Shown here one piece after another: positions 15,536 to 24,436 of a DNA stretch of 64,000 nt; positions within the stretch are counted from its first letter, which is position 1, and every line of letters starts with the position of its first letter. Source of the DNA: Actinomycetospora chibensis (GTDB taxonomy: Bacteria; Actinomycetota; Actinomycetes; Mycobacteriales; Pseudonocardiaceae); NCBI RefSeq assembly GCF_028737215.1, contig NZ_JAQZAM010000023.1, positions 1 through 64,000 of the forward strand, given 5' to 3'. Made by a program: the position numbers and the translations under genes. Below the pieces are notes generated by a model, which saw nothing but the letters and a program-made list of their open reading frames with translations, did not search any database and was not told the origin of the DNA.

Positions 15536-17749
15536 ATGCAGCCCTGGCCCGGCACGTCCTATCCACTGGGCGCGACCTACGACGGGGCCGGGACCAATTT
15601 CGCGCTCTTCAGCGAGGTCGCCGAGCACGTCACGCTGTGTCTGTTCGACGAGACCGGCGAGGAGATCCGGATCGTCCTGCCGGAGCGCGACGGGTTCGTC
15701 TGGCACGGCTACCTGCCGGGCATCGTTCCCGGGCAGCGCTACGGCTACCGCGTCGAGGGCCCGTACGACCCGGAGCAGGGGCTGCGCAGCAACAGCCACA
15801 AGCTGCTCATCGACCCGTACGCCAAGGCCCTCGACGGCACGCTCGGCACCACGTACGCGTGGGACGAGGCGCTCTTCTCGTACCACTTCGACGACCCCGA
15901 CGAGGTCAACCACGACGACTCGGCGCACCACGTGCCCAAGTCCGTGGTGATCAACCCGTTCTTCGACTGGCACGACGACCGCCCCCCGCACACGCCGTAC
16001 CACGACACCGTGATCTACGAGGCGCACGTCAAGGGGCTCACGCACCTCCACCCGGACGTCCCCGAGGAGATGCGGGGCACGTACTCCGGCGTGGCCCACC
16101 CGGCGACGATCGCCCACCTCCAGCGCCTCGGCATCACCGCGATCGAGCTCATGCCGGTGCACCAGTTCATCCACGACGACGCGCTGATCCAGCGCGGGCT
16201 GCGCAACTACTGGGGTTACAACACCGTCGCCTTCCTGGCCCCGCACTACGGCTACGCGACGCCGACGGCCACCGGGCGTCCGGCGCCGGGCGCGCACGTC
16301 CAGGAGTTCAAGGCGATGGTGCGCGACCTGCACGCCGCGGGCATCGAGGTGATCCTCGACGTCGTCTACAATCACACCGCCGAGGGCAACCACCAGGGCC
16401 CGACGCTGTCGATGCGCGGCATCGACAACCAGGCCTACTACCGCCTCGTCGAGGACGACGAGCGGTACTACATGGACTACACCGGCACCGGCAACTCGCT
16501 CAACGTCCGGCACCCGCACACGCTGCAGCTGATCATGGACTCGCTGCGGTACTGGGTCACCGAGATGCACGTCGACGGCTTCCGCTTCGACCTCGCGTCC
16601 ACCCTCGCCCGCGAGTTCTACGACGTCGACCGGCTCTCGACGTTCTTCGACCTCGTCCAGCAGGACCCGGTGATCTCCCAGGTCAAGCTCATCGCCGAGC
16701 CCTGGGACGTCGGCCCCGGCGGCTACCAGGTGGGCAACTTCCCGCCCGGCTGGACCGAGTGGAACGGCAAGTACCGCGACACCGTCCGCGACTTCTGGCG
16801 CGGGACGCCCGGCACCATGGGCGAGTTCGCGGCGCGGCTCACCGGATCGTCGGACCTCTACCAGGACGACGGGCGGCGGCCGTACGCGTCGATCAACTTC
16901 GTCACCGCCCACGACGGCTTCACCCTCAACGACCTCGTCTCGTACAACGAGAAGCACAACGAGGCCAACGGCGAGGGCGGCGAGGACGGCGCCGACGACA
17001 ACAACTCCTGGAACCACGGCGTCGAGGGCCCCACCGACGACGAGGCGATCCGCGAGCTCCGGCAGCGGCAGCGCCGCAACTTCCTGGCCACGCTGTTCCT
17101 GTCCCAGGGCGTGCCGATGGTGCTGCACGGCGACGAGATCGGGCGCACCCAGTACGGCAACAACAACGGGTACTGCCAGGACTCCGAGATCTCCTGGATG
17201 GAGTGGTCGCCGGAGAAGTCCGACTCCGAGCTGATGGACTTCACCGGCCGGGTCTCCGAGCTGCGCGCCTCCCACCCCGTGTTCCGGCGCCGGCGCTTCT
17301 TCAACGGGCGCACGATCCGGCCGGTCGCGGGCGACACCGAGGCCCAGCGCGACATCGCCTGGTACACCTCGTCGGGCGAGGAGATGACCGACCAGGACTG
17401 GGAGTCGAGCGAGGCGGCCGTGCTCACGGTGTTCCTCAACGGCGACGGCATCCTCGAGAGCGACGCCCGCGGGCAGCGCGTCGTCGACGACTCGTTCCTG
17501 CTGATCTTCAACGCCCACTACGAGGACGTCGACGTCACGCTCCCCGGCGAGGGCTTCCCGCACCGCTGGGCCGTCGTGCTCGACACCACGACCGGCGAGG
17601 TCGTCGTCGGCACCGCCCGCACGATCCAGACCAGGGCGGCCCCGAGCCTGCCCGAGGACCTCCCCGAGCACGTCGGGGGCGACGTCCTCACGGTCACGGC
17701 GCGTTCGATGCTGCTGCTGCAGCGCACCGACCTGACGGAGCAGTCGTGA
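15536..17749 (+). CDS. glgX: Glycogen debranching enzyme GlgX/TreX
   Basis: This 737-residue GH13 enzyme cleaves alpha-1,6 branches of glycogen. An N-terminal CBM48-type domain (SYPLGATYDGAGTNFALFSE) precedes the barrel. Catalytic residues are visible: nucleophile Asp352 in DGFRFDLA, acid/base Glu388 in AEPWD, and Asp460 in TAHDGFTLND. GGAGGAAG lies upstream of ATG 15536. The treY start overlaps its stop codon (GTGA). Together with treZ this fits the TreX-TreY-TreZ route, in which debranched glucan is turned into trehalose. Confidence 0.95.
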   Translation: MQPWPGTSYPLGATYDGAGTNFALFSEVAEHVTLCLFDETGEEIRIVLPERDGFVWHGYLPGIVPGQRYGYRVEGPYDPEQGLRSNSHKLLIDPYAKALDGTLGTTYAWDEALFSYHFDDPDEVNHDDSAHHVPKSVVINPFFDWHDDRPPHTPYHDTVIYEAHVKGLTHLHPDVPEEMRGTYSGVAHPATIAHLQRLGITAIELMPVHQFIHDDALIQRGLRNYWGYNTVAFLAPHYGYATPTATGRPAPGAHVQEFKAMVRDLHAAGIEVILDVVYNHTAEGNHQGPTLSMRGIDNQAYYRLVEDDERYYMDYTGTGNSLNVRHPHTLQLIMDSLRYWVTEMHVDGFRFDLASTLAREFYDVDRLSTFFDLVQQDPVISQVKLIAEPWDVGPGGYQVGNFPPGWTEWNGKYRDTVRDFWRGTPGTMGEFAARLTGSSDLYQDDGRRPYASINFVTAHDGFTLNDLVSYNEKHNEANGEGGEDGADDNNSWNHGVEGPTDDEAIRELRQRQRRNFLATLFLSQGVPMVLHGDEIGRTQYGNNNGYCQDSEISWMEWSPEKSDSELMDFTGRVSELRASHPVFRRRRFFNGRTIRPVAGDTEAQRDIAWYTSSGEEMTDQDWESSEAAVLTVFLNGDGILESDARGQRVVDDSFLLIFNAHYEDVDVTLPGEGFPHRWAVVLDTTTGEVVVGTARTIQTRAAPSLPEDLPEHVGGDVLTVTARSMLLLQRTDLTEQS

Positions 17750-20070
17750 GCATCCCGGCGTCCACCTACCGGCTGCAGCTCTCCCCCGCACAGGACTTCG
17801 CGGCCGCCCGCGGGCTCGTCGACTACCTCGAGTCCCTCGGCGTCGGGGCCCTGTACTGCTCGCCGATCCTGCAGGCCGCGCCGGGGTCGACGCACGGCTA
17901 CGACGTCGTCGACCCGACGCGGGCCAACGACCAGCTGGGCGGCGAGTCCGGGCGGCGCGACCTCGTCGCCACCCTGCGGGCCGCAGGGCTGGGCGTGCTG
18001 GTCGACCTCGTGCCCAACCACATGGGCGTCGCGGTCCCCGAGGCCAACCCGTCGTGGTGGTCGCTGCTGCGCGACGGGCCCGACTCGGAGTACGCGTCCT
18101 GGTACGACGCGGACCTGTCGCAACCACTCCTGATCCCCGTGCTCGGGTCGCCCGACGACGTCTCCGCGCTGGAGCTCGTCGACGGCGAGCTGCGCTACTA
18201 CGAGCACCGCTACCCCGTGGCGCCCGGGACCGGGGAGGGGTCGCCGCAGGAGGTGCACGAGCGCCAGCACTACCGGCTCGTGCACTGGCGGCGCGGCAAC
18301 GCCGAGCTCACCTACCGGCGCTTCTTCGACGTCTCCGACCTCGCCGCGGTCCGCGTCGACGACCCGGCGGTCTTCGACGCCACCCACGCCGAGGTGCTGC
18401 GCTGGCGCGCCGCGGGCCAGCTCGACGGCCTGCGCATCGACCACCCCGACGGTCTGTCCGCCCCCGGCGCCTACCTGCGGCGGCTCCGCGCCGCGCTGGG
18501 CGACGAGGCGTGGCTGCTCGTCGAGAAGATCCTCGGTCCGGACGAGACGCTGCCCCTGTCCTGGCCCGCCGACGGCACCACGGGCTACGAGGCGCTGCGC
18601 GAGATCGGCGGCCTGTTCGTCGACCCGCGCGGCGAGGCGCTCGTCGACGCGGTCACCGCCGAGCACACGGGCGTCCGCGAGGGCCTCTCCCCCACCGAGC
18701 ACGCGGCGCGGCGCCTGGTCACCGACGAGATCCTCGTCGCCGAGGTGCGGCGCATCGCGGCCCTGGTGCCCGGGGACGACGACCCCGAGAAGGTGCGCGA
18801 CGCCGTCGCGGAGCTCCTGTGCTCGTTCCCGGTCTACCGCTCCTACCTGCCCGAGGGCCGTTCGTCCCTGGACCGCGCGGCCGACACCGCGGCGACGGCA
18901 CGCCCCGAGCTCGCCGGGATCGTCCGCACGATCCACGCCGGCATGCTCGCCGAGCCCGACGGGGCGCTGACGCGGCGCATCGAGCAGACCAGTGGGATGG
19001 TCACCGCCAAGGGCGTCGAGGACACCACGTTCTACCGCTGGAACCGGTTCGTCGCGCTCAACGAGGTCGGCGGGGCCCCCGACCGCTTCGGCGTCGCCGC
19101 CACCGAGTTCCACGCCCGCGCCGCCGCCCGGGACGCCGCGACCCCGGCGACGATGACCACCCTCTCGACGCACGACACCAAGCGCTCCGAGGACGTCCGC
19201 GCGCGGCTCGCCGTGCTCAGCGAGCTCACCGCCGAGTGGGGCGCGTTCCTGCGCACCGCGTCGGCGCGCCATCCCCTCCCTTCGCCGTCCCTGGAGCTGC
19301 TCGCCTGGCAGTCGGTGCTCGGGGCGTGGCCGATCACCGAGGAGCGCCTCGCGGGCTACCTGACGAAGGCGTCGAAGGAGGCGAAGCTGGTCACCTCGCA
19401 CGTGGATGCCGTGCCCGAGGTCGACGAGGCGATCGCGGCCTGGCCCGGGCAGGTGCTCGGCGACCCCGAGGCCGTCGCGGAGATCGAGGCGTTCGTCGCC
19501 GCGATCGGCGGGCACGGGCGGTCGAACGCGCTGGGCCAGAAGCTCCTGCAGCTCGCCGGGCCCGGTGTCCCCGACGTCTACCAGGGCACCGAGCTCTTCG
19601 AGTACTCGCTCGTCGACCCCGACAACCGGCGTCCCGTCGACTTCGACCTGCGTCGCCGGCTGCTCGAGCGCCTCGACGGTGGCTGGATGCCCTCGCTCGA
19701 CGCCGACGAGCCGGACGAGCTCGCGGCGGTGAAGCTCGCGGTCACCTCCGCGGCGCTGCGCCTGCGGCGCTTCCGGCCGGAGCTGTTCACCGGCTACGCG
19801 CCGCTGCCCGCCTCCGGGCCGGCCGCGTCGCACGCGGTCGCGTTCGCCCGCGGGGGCCCGGCCGGTCGCGAGCGCCTCGTGGCCGTCGCGACCCGTCTCC
19901 CGGTCGGTCTGGAGGCGTCCGGGGGCTGGCGCGACACCGTCCTGCCCCTGCCCGCCGCCGCGGACGACTGGACCGACGTCGTCACCGGCCGGCCCGTCGA
20001 CGGCTCCGCGCCTGCCCTGGGCGCGCTCCTGGACCGCTTCCCGGTCGCGCTGCTGGTCCGCCCCGCCTGA
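17746..20070 (+). CDS. treY: Maltooligosyl trehalose synthase
   Basis: This 774-residue intramolecular transglucosylase of GH13 converts the reducing-end alpha-1,4 bond of maltooligosaccharides to alpha,alpha-1,1. The N-terminus ASTYRLQLSPAQDFAAARGL and the core VDLVPNHMGVA, LDGLRIDHPDGL, VEKILGPDE and LSTHDTKRSEDVRARL are diagnostic of TreY. Length is typical. GTG 17746 overlaps the glgX stop by four bases. A hairpin spans the stop codon at 20068-20070. Confidence 0.96.
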   Translation: MSIPASTYRLQLSPAQDFAAARGLVDYLESLGVGALYCSPILQAAPGSTHGYDVVDPTRANDQLGGESGRRDLVATLRAAGLGVLVDLVPNHMGVAVPEANPSWWSLLRDGPDSEYASWYDADLSQPLLIPVLGSPDDVSALELVDGELRYYEHRYPVAPGTGEGSPQEVHERQHYRLVHWRRGNAELTYRRFFDVSDLAAVRVDDPAVFDATHAEVLRWRAAGQLDGLRIDHPDGLSAPGAYLRRLRAALGDEAWLLVEKILGPDETLPLSWPADGTTGYEALREIGGLFVDPRGEALVDAVTAEHTGVREGLSPTEHAARRLVTDEILVAEVRRIAALVPGDDDPEKVRDAVAELLCSFPVYRSYLPEGRSSLDRAADTAATARPELAGIVRTIHAGMLAEPDGALTRRIEQTSGMVTAKGVEDTTFYRWNRFVALNEVGGAPDRFGVAATEFHARAAARDAATPATMTTLSTHDTKRSEDVRARLAVLSELTAEWGAFLRTASARHPLPSPSLELLAWQSVLGAWPITEERLAGYLTKASKEAKLVTSHVDAVPEVDEAIAAWPGQVLGDPEAVAEIEAFVAAIGGHGRSNALGQKLLQLAGPGVPDVYQGTELFEYSLVDPDNRRPVDFDLRRRLLERLDGGWMPSLDADEPDELAAVKLAVTSAALRLRRFRPELFTGYAPLPASGPAASHAVAFARGGPAGRERLVAVATRLPVGLEASGGWRDTVLPLPAAADDWTDVVTGRPVDGSAPALGALLDRFPVALLVRPA

Positions 20071-20081
20071 CCCGGGCGGGG
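20061..20081 (+). terminator. GC hairpin spanning the treY stop codon
   Basis: CCCCGCC at 20061-20067 pairs with GGCGGGG at 20075-20081, with a 7-base loop that contains the TGA. There is no T-tract. It lies between convergent genes and could serve both strands. Confidence 0.6.
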
Positions 20082-20082
20082 A

Positions 20083-20847
20083 TCACCGGCGACGCGGCCT
20101 CGGGGGCAGGGCCACGGTCGGGGCCTCCGGCCCGCCGAGTGTGTCGGTCTGCGCCTCGTCCTCGGCGGGCGAGCCCGGAGCCGGTGAGGGTGCCGCCCGG
20201 GGGACGACGCGCATCTCCCGGACCACGGGCTGGGCGCCGGTGGCGTGGTCGGCCGCGCGCCGGGCCTCGGCGGGGTCGGTGCGGCCCCGGTCGGCGAGCG
20301 GCACGTCGGCCGCGGCGCGCCGCCGCGAGGCTCGCCGGAAGAGCAGGCCGGCGACGACCAGCGCGCTCGCCAGGAGCGGGACGACGAGGGTCCACCAGGT
20401 GCCGCCCCGGAACGACGCGTTGACCACCGCGTGGGCGACGGCCACCGGGAAGCAGACGTACGAGGTCCAGTGCACGACGAGCCACGCGCGCTTGGACAGG
20501 TGGCGGCGCAACGAGCTCGAGATCACGACGGCGAGCAGCAGGTCGAGCGCGACGGCCCCGAGCCCCACCGGCCACGGGTTGAACGACGCCGTGCCCGGGA
20601 CGACGACGTGGAACCACCGCAGCGGCAGGTACGGCGTCACGAGCACGGCGACGACGTGCAGCGCGACGAACACCACGGTGATCAGCGCGAGGTTCCGGTG
20701 CAGCGCCACGACCACGAAGCGCGGCATCGCCTTCGCGGTGGCCCTGCTCATCGACGTGTTGTGCAGCGCGCCGAGCGCGAGCACCACACCCATGAGCAGG
20801 AGGGAGACGAGCCCGAGGGCCCGCGAGACGTTCCAGAGCTCGATCAC
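20083..20847 (-). CDS. Ferric-reductase-like transmembrane protein
   Basis: This 254-residue membrane protein has about six helices in the first 180 residues. It resembles the haem-binding ferric reductase-like transmembrane domain, with conserved histidines in LHRNLALITVVFVALHVVA and VVHWTSYVCFPVAVAHAVV. These pairs suit two b haems. A charged, proline-rich C-terminal tail of about 75 residues follows and no FAD or NAD domain is attached, so an electron donor must be separate. GTG 20847 is used. A 20-bp dyad (20846-20865) covers the start region. The small membrane protein upstream is probably in the same operon. Confidence 0.8.
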   Translation of the reverse strand: MIELWNVSRALGLVSLLLMGVVLALGALHNTSMSRATAKAMPRFVVVALHRNLALITVVFVALHVVAVLVTPYLPLRWFHVVVPGTASFNPWPVGLGAVALDLLLAVVISSSLRRHLSKRAWLVVHWTSYVCFPVAVAHAVVNASFRGGTWWTLVVPLLASALVVAGLLFRRASRRRAAADVPLADRGRTDPAEARRAADHATGAQPVVREMRVVPRAAPSPAPGSPAEDEAQTDTLGGPEAPTVALPPRPRRR

Positions 20848-20865
20848 CGGTGAGCGCTCAGCGGT
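20846..20865. promoter_or_regulatory. 20-bp dyad over the junction of the two membrane-protein genes
   Basis: A perfect TGAGCGCTCA core (20851-20860) is extended by ACCG and CGGT with one mismatch. It contains the stop codon of the upstream small gene and most of the start codon of the reductase-like gene. It may act in mRNA as a hairpin controlling coupling. Confidence 0.4.
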
Positions 20866-21040
20866 ACTCGGCCGTCGTGACCCGCGGGACGTCGGCGGCG
20901 GTGGAGGACGCCGAGATCCCGGCGTGCAGGCCGACCACCAGCATGGCGGCGGCGACCGTGATCCAGGCCGTCAGCTCGACGATCGTGCGCTTGTTCTGCT
21001 CGTGCTGTGCGAGCTTCGCGCTCCGGCCACCCGACGCCAC
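20858..21040 (-). CDS. Small single-helix membrane protein
   Basis: This 60-residue protein has one hydrophobic helix at about residues 24-44 (LTAWITVAAAMLVVGLHAGI) and a basic N-terminus, so it probably has its N-terminus inside the cell. No family is recognised. GTG 21040 is supported by GGGAGGTCGC a few bases upstream. It ends ten bases before the ferric-reductase-like gene and may be an accessory subunit of it. Confidence 0.65.
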   Translation of the reverse strand: MASGGRSAKLAQHEQNKRTIVELTAWITVAAAMLVVGLHAGISASSTAADVPRVTTAEYR

Positions 21041-21106
21041 TGCGACCTCCCGCTTCGACTCCCTCCAGGATGACCGATTGCGGAGTGTGGTCGGGGAGGA
21101 GGCCGG

Positions 21107-21397
21107 TCAGCCGACGGGTGTCGGGACCCAGCTCCGGAGCACCTCGAGACCCAGGACCTCGGGCCGTCCGGCCGGCTCCGGCCCGAGCAGGCGGGCGAAC
21201 GCGGGGCCGAGCCGTTCGGACAGGAAGCGCTCGGCGTCCTCCCGCGAGGTCCACAGCGTGACCACCCGCAGGTCCCCGTTCTCGGTCCGACCGCACCACC
21301 GACCCTTCATCCCCTCGGGCGTGCCGGCGTCGGCGGTCACCGCGTCGAACTGCTCGACGGTCCGCAGCGGCGGGGTCGCGATCAGCATCCAGGACAT
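21107..21397 (-). CDS. Antibiotic-biosynthesis-monooxygenase-like (ABM fold) protein
   Basis: This 96-residue protein looks like a dimeric alpha/beta-barrel (ABM-like) domain. It has an early strand MLIATPPLRTVEQFDAV, then LRVVTLWTSREDAERFL, which is the usual strand-helix segment. Whether it is an enzyme is unknown. ATG 21397 has GAGGAGGA close upstream. A TAGCGT box on the minus strand at 21446-21441 could be its -10. Confidence 0.65.
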   Translation of the reverse strand: MSWMLIATPPLRTVEQFDAVTADAGTPEGMKGRWCGRTENGDLRVVTLWTSREDAERFLSERLGPAFARLLGPEPAGRPEVLGLEVLRSWVPTPVG

Positions 21398-21489
21398 GGG
21401 TCCTCCTCGTCTCCGGCGGCCCGGGTCGGCCGCGCGGACGACGCTAGGGACGCCCGCCGCTGCGGACATCCGGTGAACCACGGAGCCCG

Positions 21490-24264
21490 CTACGGACTCC
21501 GGTCACGCACCACGCGGGCAGCCACGCCGCTGCGGGAGGAGACACCGAGCTTGGCGAGGACGTGCTGCACGTGGCTCTCGACCGTCCGCTCGGAGACGAC
21601 GAGCCGGCTCGCGATCTGGCGGTTCGTCAGGCCCTCGGAGACCAGCGCGGCCACCTCCGCCTCCCGCGGGCTCAGCTCGTGGTGCCGCGCCGGCCGGAGC
21701 CGGTCGGCGAGCGCCGTCGTGCGATCGACCCAGGCGGCCATGCCGAGGGCGCGGGCGAGCCGATCCGCGTCCCGCGCGGCGACGACGGCACGGTCGTGGT
21801 CGCCCGCCGCGCCGCGCCCGTGCAGCGCGAGCGCGAGGTGGTACTGCGCCTCGGCGACGAACCCCGCTGCCCCCGCGCGGTCGGCCGCCTCCACCGCGGC
21901 GTCGAGGTCCTCGACCGCGGCGTCGAATCGACCGAGGTCCAGGGCACCGCGGCCGAGGGTCAGCTCGACGGGACCGAGGAAGAACACCCCCGTGCCCGCG
22001 GCGAATCGGCCACGCCACCGCTCGAGGCCCTCGAGCAGGACCGCCAGGTCGTCGTCCAGGCCGAGCTCCCCGCAGAGCGCCGCCGCCGAGGCCTGGATCG
22101 ACACCACGAAGAACACGGGCAGCGACCACATCGCGAGCGCCCCCGCCCGACGGTAGGAGGCCGCGGCCTCGTCCCGCCGACCGGCGGCCAGGAGGAGGCT
22201 CGCCCGCGCGATCCGCATCTGGGTCCGGAAGCGCGGCGGCGGGTCGAAGTCCTGGTCCAGGAAGCGCCGGGCCTCCGGACGCACCCCCACGTGGCGGGCC
22301 AGGGCGACATGGAGCCCGAAGAACGCGCCGCTCGCCGGTGCCGGCTCCACCGGCCGCATCCGCGCGAACCCCTGTGCGGCGGCGGCCGCCGCGTCCTCGA
22401 AGCGACCCTGCGCCTGCGCGACGCAGGCGCCGACCCGGTGGAGATGCCAGGCCGGGACGGGCCCGCCGACCCGGTCGACGACGCCCCCCAGGACCGGGAG
22501 CGCGTCGGCGGCCTCGCGCAACCGTCCGGCCTCGACGAGCGTGTCGATCCTCCACAGCTCGCCCCACATGGCGGTGCGGGCACTCCCGGTGCGACGCCCC
22601 AGCGCGATCATCTCGGTGGCCAGCTCCGCGCGCTCGTCCCGGCCCGCCGGCCCGGGACAGGCCTCGTGACGGGCGCGGAGCGCCGCGGCCAGCGCGCCGT
22701 CGTCCCCGGTGATCCGGGCCAGCGTGAGCGACGCGGTGCTGAGCCGACCGACGAGGTCCTGCTCGCCGTCGTAGAACGCGAGCTGGCTACGTCGCGCGAG
22801 CAGGCGGGCGCGCAGCGCGCCCCCCGGGATGTCGGCCAGCGCCTCCTCCGTGAGCCGCTCCGCGACGGCGTCGACCGACGGGTCCGGGACCGCGTCGAGG
22901 ACGAGCGCGGCCTCGGCCACCAGGTCCGGACGCCCCGCGGCCCGGGCCGCAGCCGCGGCCGCCTCGACGGCGGCCACCGCGGTGCCCAGGTCACCGGCGG
23001 CCTGGGCCGCCCGCCCGCGCGCCACCTGGAGCTCGCTCCGCGCGGCGTCCGGCGGGCCCGGTGTGATCGCGAGCGCGACCTCGTAGAGCCGGGCCCCCTC
23101 TGCGGGGGCGAGGCGGGCGACGGCGTCCGCCGCCGCCCGGACCGTCCACGCGCGGGCGCGGTCGGCCTCGCCGTGGGGCGCCAGCTCGCGCCAGTGCCGG
23201 GCGATGTCCGCGAGGTGCTCGGCGAGATCACCGGCGTGCCGGGCCTCGGTGGCCTCCGCGACCGCCCGGTGCCGGGACAGCCGCTCGCCGGTGGTCAGCG
23301 AGGCCTCGACGGAGTCTCGGGTCAGGGCGTGGACGAAGCGGTACTCGCCGGGGCCGATCTCGTCGACCAGCCCGTGCGCCCGCACCTCGTCGAGCCACGG
23401 GAGGCACGCCGCGACCGGCTCGTCGAGTGTGGCGGCGAGGAGCGGGAGCGTGAAGTCCCGACCGGCGACCGCCGCGGTCTGCACGAGACGTCGCCCGTCG
23501 GGCCCGAGGCGGTCGAGTCGGGCGGCGACGACGTCGAGCACGGTGCGCGGGGGCCGGTCGGCCCGCCACGATCCGTCGGCCATCGCCCGCGCGATCTCGC
23601 GGACGAACAGCGGGTTCCCGCCGGTGACGTCGAGGACGGTGTGCGCGGTGGCGTCGTCGGTGCCGGCGGCGAGCTGGGTGCGGACCTCGTCGAGGTCGAA
23701 CCCACGCAGGTCGAACCGCTCGGCGCCGGGGGCGCCGGCGAGGTCCGGCAGCATCCGCGGGAGCAGGCTGCCCGGGTCGGCGTCCCGGTAGGCGGCAACG
23801 AGCAGGACGCGGGCCGCGGCCGCCGCCGTCGCGGCGTGCCGGAGGACGGCCAGGGAGGCCTCGTCACCGCGGTGGATGTCGTCGACGACCACCACGAGCC
23901 CGTCGGGTTCCCCCGCCGCGCGCAGGGCGGCGACGACGTCCTCGACGACCCGGAAGCGGTCCTCGGGCGACGACGCGTCACCGACGAGCACGTCGACGTC
24001 CGCACCGATGCTGCGCAGCACCTGGCGCCACGGCCAGAGCGCGGGCGCCCCGGTCGCCTCCGCGCAGCGCGCCCAGGCGACGGCCGTGCCGCGCGCGAGG
24101 GCCCGGCCCGCGAGCTCCTGGGCCAGCCGGGTCTTGCCGATCCCCGGTTCGCCCGCGCAGAGGACGAGACGCCCCGAGCCGGCGCGCGCCGTGTCGAGCC
24201 AGCCCTCCAGGAGCTCCAGCTCGCGGGCCCGCCCCACCAGCGCACCGCTCGCGGCGGCCATCAT
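21490..24264 (-). CDS. Large ATP-binding LuxR-family regulator (LAL type)
   Basis: This 924-residue regulator has three parts. The N-terminal AAA ATPase has Walker A GEPGIGKT at residues 38-45 and Walker B LVVVVDDIH. A long alpha-helical, TPR-like middle of about 500 residues follows. The C-terminal LuxR helix-turn-helix contains LSPREAEVAALVSEGLTNRQ and SERTVESHVQHVLAKLG. MalT of E. coli is the well-known member and senses maltotriose. That is interesting beside trehalose/glycogen genes, but the link is inference. The start may be ATG 24264 or the adjacent ATG 24261. A hairpin at 24374-24404 separates it from the aldo/keto reductase. Confidence 0.9.
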   Translation of the reverse strand: MMAAASGALVGRARELELLEGWLDTARAGSGRLVLCAGEPGIGKTRLAQELAGRALARGTAVAWARCAEATGAPALWPWRQVLRSIGADVDVLVGDASSPEDRFRVVEDVVAALRAAGEPDGLVVVVDDIHRGDEASLAVLRHAATAAAAARVLLVAAYRDADPGSLLPRMLPDLAGAPGAERFDLRGFDLDEVRTQLAAGTDDATAHTVLDVTGGNPLFVREIARAMADGSWRADRPPRTVLDVVAARLDRLGPDGRRLVQTAAVAGRDFTLPLLAATLDEPVAACLPWLDEVRAHGLVDEIGPGEYRFVHALTRDSVEASLTTGERLSRHRAVAEATEARHAGDLAEHLADIARHWRELAPHGEADRARAWTVRAAADAVARLAPAEGARLYEVALAITPGPPDAARSELQVARGRAAQAAGDLGTAVAAVEAAAAAARAAGRPDLVAEAALVLDAVPDPSVDAVAERLTEEALADIPGGALRARLLARRSQLAFYDGEQDLVGRLSTASLTLARITGDDGALAAALRARHEACPGPAGRDERAELATEMIALGRRTGSARTAMWGELWRIDTLVEAGRLREAADALPVLGGVVDRVGGPVPAWHLHRVGACVAQAQGRFEDAAAAAAQGFARMRPVEPAPASGAFFGLHVALARHVGVRPEARRFLDQDFDPPPRFRTQMRIARASLLLAAGRRDEAAASYRRAGALAMWSLPVFFVVSIQASAAALCGELGLDDDLAVLLEGLERWRGRFAAGTGVFFLGPVELTLGRGALDLGRFDAAVEDLDAAVEAADRAGAAGFVAEAQYHLALALHGRGAAGDHDRAVVAARDADRLARALGMAAWVDRTTALADRLRPARHHELSPREAEVAALVSEGLTNRQIASRLVVSERTVESHVQHVLAKLGVSSRSGVAARVVRDRSP

Positions 24265-24373
24265 CAGCCGCCGGGCAGGTGCACGCGGCCCGCGGCGGCG
24301 CCCGCGAGGCTCCCCCTCGGGCGCGGTCCGTCGGTGACCTGCTGCGACATCGACGGTGCTCCCCCCGGGTGGT

Positions 24374-24404
24374 CCTCCGCCCCAGTGTCGCGCCGGGGCG
24401 GAGG
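24374..24404 (-). terminator. Perfect 10-bp hairpin between the aldo/keto reductase and LAL regulator genes
   Basis: CCTCCGCCCC (24374-24383) pairs with 24395-24404 around an 11-base loop. It lies about 30 bases after the aldo/keto reductase stop codon, so it is probably that gene's terminator. There is no T-tract. It is also about 110 bases before the LAL regulator start. Confidence 0.55.
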
Positions 24405-24436
24405 TGGCACCAGGAGGTCACGCCAGGAGGCCGTCC

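Noticed and set aside
15001-17745. Long upstream extension of the treY frame
   Set aside because: This frame overlaps glgX completely and is Arg-rich. TreY begins at GTG 17746, which overlaps the glgX stop by four bases and gives the family N-terminus.
14354-18127. Open minus-strand frame of 1257 codons through glgX and treY
   Set aside because: Only its last 208 codons form a real gene, the histidine phosphatase. The rest lies antisense to glgX and treY and has shadow composition.
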